64,000 bases of DNA from NCBI GenBank assembly GCA_013288145.1, contig JABDCJ010000005.1, positions 19,119-83,118 of the forward strand. The letters are read 5' to 3'. This document shows positions 60,073-64,000 of the stretch, piece after piece. This DNA is from Nitrososphaerota archaeon. Lineage in GTDB: Archaea > Thermoproteota > Nitrososphaeria > Nitrososphaerales > CADDZS01. Each line of letters opens with the position of its first letter. Positions within the stretch are counted from its first letter, which is position 1. The notes beneath the pieces were generated by a model. That model searched no databases. It saw nothing but the letters and a program-made list of their open reading frames with translations, and was not told the DNA's origin. The position numbers and the translations under genes are program-made.

Positions 60073-60969
60073 TCATTCGTCTACTTTTTGAATTTCTGCA
60101 GTTGCTCTCTTGCTAGCCTCCATCACGCAGTCTCTCAGGACAATTGGTAATACCGCCATTTTGTATTCACTCGAACCGTGCACGGAAGGAAGCAGTTTTT
60201 CTTTTGAAAACGCATCTTCAGCTGCATCGACTATGATCTTCTCGTCGGGGCGTTTTCCTGTGAGCTTTTTCTCGAACTCTAAGGCACGCATCGGAGTACG
60301 CTTGATTCCACCGAGAAAAGTTCTGATCGAACCGACCTTGCCATCTTCTCTTAGAGAAAGAGAAACTGCGGCGTTGATGAGATTAAAGTCGTAGGCAGTC
60401 CGGCCGAGTTTTACAAAAGCAGAACGCTCTCGCGATTTTTTAGACACGGTTACTTCTTTCACGATGTCACCGTACTTCAGACTAGTGAGAAACGCATCTA
60501 TGTAGAAATCTTCAAGGTCGAGATTCGCCTCGCGATTCTCAGCACTTACTATTTTCACCGACGCTCCACATGCCAATAACGAAGTTGGCAGATCGACTAT
60601 AGGCACGGATATGCAGATCTCGCCGCCAACTGTCGCGACATTTCTCACTTGAACCGGACGGATTTCCCGCAGTGCATCGCCGATTGCCTCCAACCCGTTA
60701 CCGTCACAGAGTCCAGAATCTAGGAGGCTTTGCAATCGAACGGTAGCTCCGATCGTTAGAGCGGACTGATCGTTCTTCACATAATCCAATCCGAGCTTCA
60801 TCAGAGAGATTAGGTGCTTTACTTCTGGAATATACCCTCTCTTGGCGAGTTCATAGAATCCAGTACCGCCCGCAATGGCGTGCGCTCTTTTTCCTTCAGA
60901 TTTCAGCTTCTGCAGAGCTAGATCTCTATCCTCTGTGTAAAGAAATTCCTTTGGCCGAAATATGGGCAA
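60073..60969 (-). CDS. Molybdenum hydroxylase FAD-binding medium subunit
   Basis: 298 residues; CoxM-type. FAD site: AHAIAGGTGFYELAKRG (first loop, GGT) and VRNVATVGGEICISVPIVD (TVGG loop), then the C-terminal CO-dehydrogenase flavoprotein domain (TFLGGIKRTPMRALEFEKKL). It takes electrons from the [2Fe-2S] subunit to NAD or another acceptor. The usual M-S-L gene order would put the large subunit after the small one; here an SCP2 gene follows instead. Confidence 0.92.
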   Translation of the reverse strand: MPIFRPKEFLYTEDRDLALQKLKSEGKRAHAIAGGTGFYELAKRGYIPEVKHLISLMKLGLDYVKNDQSALTIGATVRLQSLLDSGLCDGNGLEAIGDALREIRPVQVRNVATVGGEICISVPIVDLPTSLLACGASVKIVSAENREANLDLEDFYIDAFLTSLKYGDIVKEVTVSKKSRERSAFVKLGRTAYDFNLINAAVSLSLREDGKVGSIRTFLGGIKRTPMRALEFEKKLTGKRPDEKIIVDAAEDAFSKEKLLPSVHGSSEYKMAVLPIVLRDCVMEASKRATAEIQKVDE

Positions 60970-61036
60970 GGATTAGAGTCAGATCCGCTTAATTGATGTG
61001 GTAATGAGAAGGAAGTTCTTCAAATCGCGAGAACAC

Positions 61037-62038
61037 TTACTTCTCGAAGATCCATTCTCCGTCTTTGATTATTGTCTTTCCATCGATCTCGACGGTTGGA
61101 TAACGCACTGTCGCATCCAGATGCCATTTGGAAACGTTCTTTCCTCCCGGATAGGCGTGATGATTGTCCCCAAGTGCAAAATGAACGGTACCAAGCTTGC
61201 CTTTTTCAGATAAGGTTCCAAATTTTACTAGATGACCTGAACCTAGTGAAAACTCTGCGACTACATTCGAACCCTCATCCGCTGCTGCAAGCACGCTCTT
61301 CAGTTTCTGCGCTTCTTCTCCGCCTGAAATTTCATATGCTCTTCCATTTCTTGCCTTGACCGTTATGTAGTTCTTTACTCCATTAGGCGCGACGACGTTC
61401 ATCACTCCGTCCATTACTATCTGTCCATTTGAGCTGTCTTCGATTGCCGCATAAGCAACTTCGCCCCATAGAGGCATTGGTCCCATCATCACTCCTTTCT
61501 GCCTGACCGGAGTTACTTTGAGAGGCGGTCTGCCCTTTATTGTAAGTACAATGTCAGTCCCCTGTTTTGAAGTAACATGGATTTTGTCAGCACCATTGAA
61601 AATGTCGATCAAGGTATCAGTTCTTTTTTCCACTTTGTCGATGTCCCCTTCAGTGAGTCCCCATGAACCGAGACCTTCCTCGACAGATGCAATTCTGACC
61701 TGGTTGTCCACGGCTTCGCGAACCGTCGTGGTGTGCGCAAAACGGTGCGCATAATCTATCTCGGTCTTGATTATTATAACGTCAGAATTTTTCACTGCAG
61801 CACTGACGTGCTTTGGAGGCTCGGGTATTCCGGGCATGAGCAACCCCTGAGCCACTATCGAAGAAATATCCATTAGAGCAACGTCAGCCCCCACGGAATT
61901 TGCTGCGGCGGCTAGCGCTTGGGCTTCCAGCTCATGGTTTCCGTCTGCCAACACAAGTACACTCTCCCCCGGTTGCACCCGGTAACCTTTCTTAACGCAA
62001 ATGAGAGCTTCCTTTTCGGCTGTGATGAAAGAATGCAT
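61037..62038 (-). CDS. M29 aminopeptidase/NicX-like metalloenzyme
   Basis: 333 residues from MHSFITAEKEAL (62038), with a frame open to 62128 that would collide with the divergent amidohydrolase. Family blocks: CVKKGYRVQPGESVLVLADGN, a Glu-rich metal region (VVAEFSLGSGHLVKFG), FALGDNHHAYPGG and the C-terminal WHLDATVRYPTVEIDGKTI. The same fold serves M29 aminopeptidases and 2,5-dihydroxypyridine dioxygenase (NicX). With a Mo-hydroxylase next door, the NicX-type role in N-heterocycle cleavage is attractive but unproven. Confidence 0.75.
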   Translation of the reverse strand: MHSFITAEKEALICVKKGYRVQPGESVLVLADGNHELEAQALAAAANSVGADVALMDISSIVAQGLLMPGIPEPPKHVSAAVKNSDVIIIKTEIDYAHRFAHTTTVREAVDNQVRIASVEEGLGSWGLTEGDIDKVEKRTDTLIDIFNGADKIHVTSKQGTDIVLTIKGRPPLKVTPVRQKGVMMGPMPLWGEVAYAAIEDSSNGQIVMDGVMNVVAPNGVKNYITVKARNGRAYEISGGEEAQKLKSVLAAADEGSNVVAEFSLGSGHLVKFGTLSEKGKLGTVHFALGDNHHAYPGGKNVSKWHLDATVRYPTVEIDGKTIIKDGEWIFEK

Positions 62039-62080
62039 AATTAGTTTACTCCTTTCGTGATTTACATCGCGGACATTGAA

Positions 62081-62089
62081 TTTTAAAAA
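62081..62089 (+). promoter_or_regulatory. TATA box for the amidohydrolase gene
   Basis: TTTTAAAAA centred ~31 nt before the ATG at 62116; the transcript should begin at ~62111, leaving a leader of about 5 nt. The box is a near-palindrome in the 77-nt divergent interval and may also serve the M29/NicX-like gene. Confidence 0.45.
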
Positions 62090-62115
62090 GATCTTCTCAG
62101 GATGCAGAACGTAAG

Positions 62116-62862
62116 ATGACTCTAACAACCGCTAACCTGTACCCGGGAAAGAAAATCGACCTCCACGTTCATATTGGCGTTTTCGGTGGCTGGGCAAACG
62201 TTTCGCTGACCGATGAGCAACTTGTGAAGCTCATGGACGACTATAACGTGGAAAAATCGGCCGTCTATTTTATCGACAACGAGCTCGTGAGAAGAGCAGT
62301 CCAAAAGTATCCAGATAGATTGGTGGGTTGCTACTGGCCAAATCCGCATGAAGAAACAGCGGCTGAGAAAGTTCGTGTAGCCCTTACGGACTGGGGATTC
62401 AAGGGAATCAAACTTCATCCACTGTTTCAGGCATTTTTACCCAATGATGATATCGTCCACCCAATCATGGAAGAGGCAAGAAAGGCAAGAGTTCCGGTTT
62501 TAATCCACACGGGTCACTCTCCTTTTTCTCTCCCGTGGAGTGTTGGAGAACTAGCTGAAAATTTTCCCGATGTCAAAATAGTGATGCTCCACATGGGTGA
62601 CGGTCATGGATTGTACATTCAGGCGGCAATAAACACGGCTAAAAAAATGGACAACATCTTCCTTGAAACCAGCGCAATGCCGATGGGAACAAAGATAAGG
62701 GAAGCAATAGACATCGTTGGCAAGGACCGGGTAATGTACGGATCTGACGTTCCGTTTGGAAATCCTCCGGTTGAGATTGCTCGCGCGACCGCCATTGACT
62801 TGAGCGAAAAAGAGTTTGAGCTCTACTTCTACGAAAACGCCAAGAATCTATTGCGACTATAG
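62116..62862 (+). CDS. Amidohydrolase-2 family metal-dependent hydrolase
   Basis: 248 residues. Metal site: IDLHVHIG (HxH), GIKLHPLFQAF, VLIHTGHSPF (His), IVMLHMGDGHG (His) and YGSDVPFG (Asp). This set is the ACMSD/amidohydrolase-2 pattern (decarboxylases and C-N or C-C hydrolases of aromatic and heterocyclic breakdown). Short for the family (often 280-330), but all metal ligands are present. It is divergent from the M29/NicX-like gene and convergent with the permease, consistent with one catabolic locus. Confidence 0.85.
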   Translation: MTLTTANLYPGKKIDLHVHIGVFGGWANVSLTDEQLVKLMDDYNVEKSAVYFIDNELVRRAVQKYPDRLVGCYWPNPHEETAAEKVRVALTDWGFKGIKLHPLFQAFLPNDDIVHPIMEEARKARVPVLIHTGHSPFSLPWSVGELAENFPDVKIVMLHMGDGHGLYIQAAINTAKKMDNIFLETSAMPMGTKIREAIDIVGKDRVMYGSDVPFGNPPVEIARATAIDLSEKEFELYFYENAKNLLRL

Positions 62863-62887
62863 CCGAAACTATGCTGACTAAAGTTTC

Positions 62888-64000
62888 TTACTCTGGCGGG
62901 ATCTCAGCAAAGGAAAGTGATAGATCTATTCTCTGGCTTCTTCTAACCCCATAAGCGATCCAATAGATTAGGAAGCACGCAAGGAAAATACCGAAGACAA
63001 ATTCGAGAGAGGATGATGTGTACACTGAGAGGAATCCAAGTGGAGGCCCACCAATGAATATCCAAGCAATGTAGAGATTGACAATTAGGGCGAGAAATCC
63101 TGCAATAGAGAGGACTGGAACACCACCGATCTTGTATTTCGCTGCGGGAGAAGCCTCGAAAATTTGTTTCTTCCTAAAAGGAAAAACTATTGCAGTGACG
63201 CTGATAAGTATGTAAGCAATTTGCGTGGCAAGCCCGGCTGTCGAAAAGTAACTAGTGAGGGGCTGGTAATACACGATAAGGTAAAGGAAAGCTTCGCATC
63301 CTATCGCCGAAACTATCAGTGCAACTATAGGAGAGTGGCCCCTAGAAGTAACATACGAGAGTCTTTCAGGCAAAACACGATCCAAAGACGCTGCCAACAT
63401 AATTCTGGTGGACGCAAAATACACGATCAGAATGACTTGAAAGAACCCAAATGTAGCGAGGCCCAATATCAAAGCCCAGACAACTGGACTAGATGATAGT
63501 GACGCCACTAGCGCAGGGTAATACGGCGTGTAAAGAAAGGCTAGAGGATTTGTCGACGGGTCGAAATTTGCATAGAGCTGATAGAAAGAATGCAGAAACT
63601 GCAATCCGATAACATTTTCGATCAGATACCACAGCGACAGCAAGAAAACCGCGAAAATTAGACTGCACCCGATTTGCATTATCACTTGATTTCGAAGATT
63701 GCTAGCTTTTTTGATTTCACCCAGGTTGTAGATACTCCAAAAGGCGTACCCAAATGAGATCCAGATTATGCCGAAAAGAAGCAAAGTGTGTCCAAGATTG
63801 AATGGCGCGGTAGTTGCAATGCCCTGGTGGGACGCTGTGCTCAGGATGTATTGATAATATCCACCAGCGGAAGTCACATTAGCGGTACTTATCTGACTCT
63901 GATTTCCAGCCTGAACCAACGGCAGTGCGAATGAATTTAGTCTAGAAATAAATTGCGAATTAGAAGTTGTTGCTAAAACTCCGAGTAGAACTATTGCAGA
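62888..64000 (-). CDS. APC-superfamily permease, N-terminus beyond window edge
   Basis: The frame is open to position 64000 (370 codons in the window), so the 5' end is missing. About 8 membrane helices are visible. LDRVLPERLSYVTSRGHSPIVALIVSAIG is the conserved cytoplasmic loop (family FDR.LP block), and the end carries the same EIPPE tail as the permease at 42.8 kb, showing that the two are paralogues. It probably imports the substrate of the neighbouring amidohydrolase and Mo-hydroxylase genes (inference). Confidence 0.85.
   Translation of the reverse strand, partial: SAIVLLGVLATTSNSQFISRLNSFALPLVQAGNQSQISTANVTSAGGYYQYILSTASHQGIATTAPFNLGHTLLLFGIIWISFGYAFWSIYNLGEIKKASNLRNQVIMQIGCSLIFAVFLLSLWYLIENVIGLQFLHSFYQLYANFDPSTNPLAFLYTPYYPALVASLSSSPVVWALILGLATFGFFQVILIVYFASTRIMLAASLDRVLPERLSYVTSRGHSPIVALIVSAIGCEAFLYLIVYYQPLTSYFSTAGLATQIAYILISVTAIVFPFRKKQIFEASPAAKYKIGGVPVLSIAGFLALIVNLYIAWIFIGGPPLGFLSVYTSSSLEFVFGIFLACFLIYWIAYGVRRSQRIDLSLSFAEIPPE

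Noticed and set aside
1..64000. CRISPR arrays, rRNA genes, prophage, ammonia-oxidation genes
   Set aside because: No regularly spaced repeats, rRNA-like segments, phage structural genes or amo-type genes were seen on either strand.

Overview
The window reads as a chromosome segment of a heterotrophic archaeon, most likely a Nitrososphaerota (Thaumarchaeota) lineage outside the ammonia oxidisers. The pointers are: an ESCRT-III/Snf7-type CdvB protein; two tRNA genes with bulge-helix-bulge introns, one at a non-canonical site; stand-alone Lrp/AsnC ligand-binding (RAM) proteins; TATA-like boxes 25-35 nt before several starts; a split transketolase; a rearranged archaeal glutamate synthase; and several F420/flavin-type oxidoreductases. 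No ammonia-oxidation, ribosomal RNA or CRISPR genes are visible. TTG and GTG starts are common and many neighbouring genes overlap by 4 nt.

Layout. 0-9 kb: an unknown partial gene, a TSUP exporter with its DUF1634 partner, an intron-containing tRNA-Ser(CGA), a GC-rich secreted phosphodiesterase that looks acquired, an Ig-like surface protein and a PoxB-type pyruvate:quinone oxidoreductase. 9-20 kb: central metabolism, with a 2-hydroxyacid dehydrogenase divergent from pyruvate kinase, a class III CoA-transferase, and a two-gene glutamate synthase whose FMN subunit carries a second, degenerate barrel. 20-29 kb: regulation, transport and cell division (RAM proteins, thioredoxin, ABC exporter, HAD hydrolase, CdvB, winged-helix protein, two MFS transporters).

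29-48.5 kb is a large catabolic island: MDR dehydrogenase, enolase-superfamily dehydratase, M24 peptidase, split transketolase, LsrF-like thiolase/aldolase, VOC protein, LsrK-like kinase, a 2-hydroxyacid dehydrogenase and two SDRs. After an intergenic repeat come a TIM-barrel isomerase, an APC permease, a D-threonine-aldolase-type enzyme, an LLM oxidoreductase, a second isomerase and an aldo/keto reductase. The LsrK/LsrF pair resembles the bacterial autoinducer-2 catabolic enzymes, but no LuxS, LsrG or Lsr transporter is present, so the substrate (AI-2 or another sugar or polyol) is open. The second half of the island is bracketed by an inverted pair of related intergenic elements (41.2-41.55 kb and 49.94-50.18 kb) that each hold a TATA-like box and a conserved hairpin but no transposase.

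50-64 kb: nucleoside phosphorylase, RNase Z just upstream of a tRNA-Pro(TGG) with a 32-nt intron in the anticodon stem, cobalamin adenosyltransferase, PurH, an F420-type PPOX protein, a rhodanese, and a protein that joins a lipoyl (GcvH/LbpA-like) domain to a TusA-like sulfur-carrier domain. The right end holds the FeS and FAD subunits of a molybdenum hydroxylase without the large subunit, beside an M29/NicX-like enzyme, an amidohydrolase and an edge-truncated APC permease, which suggests uptake and breakdown of a nitrogenous organic substrate.
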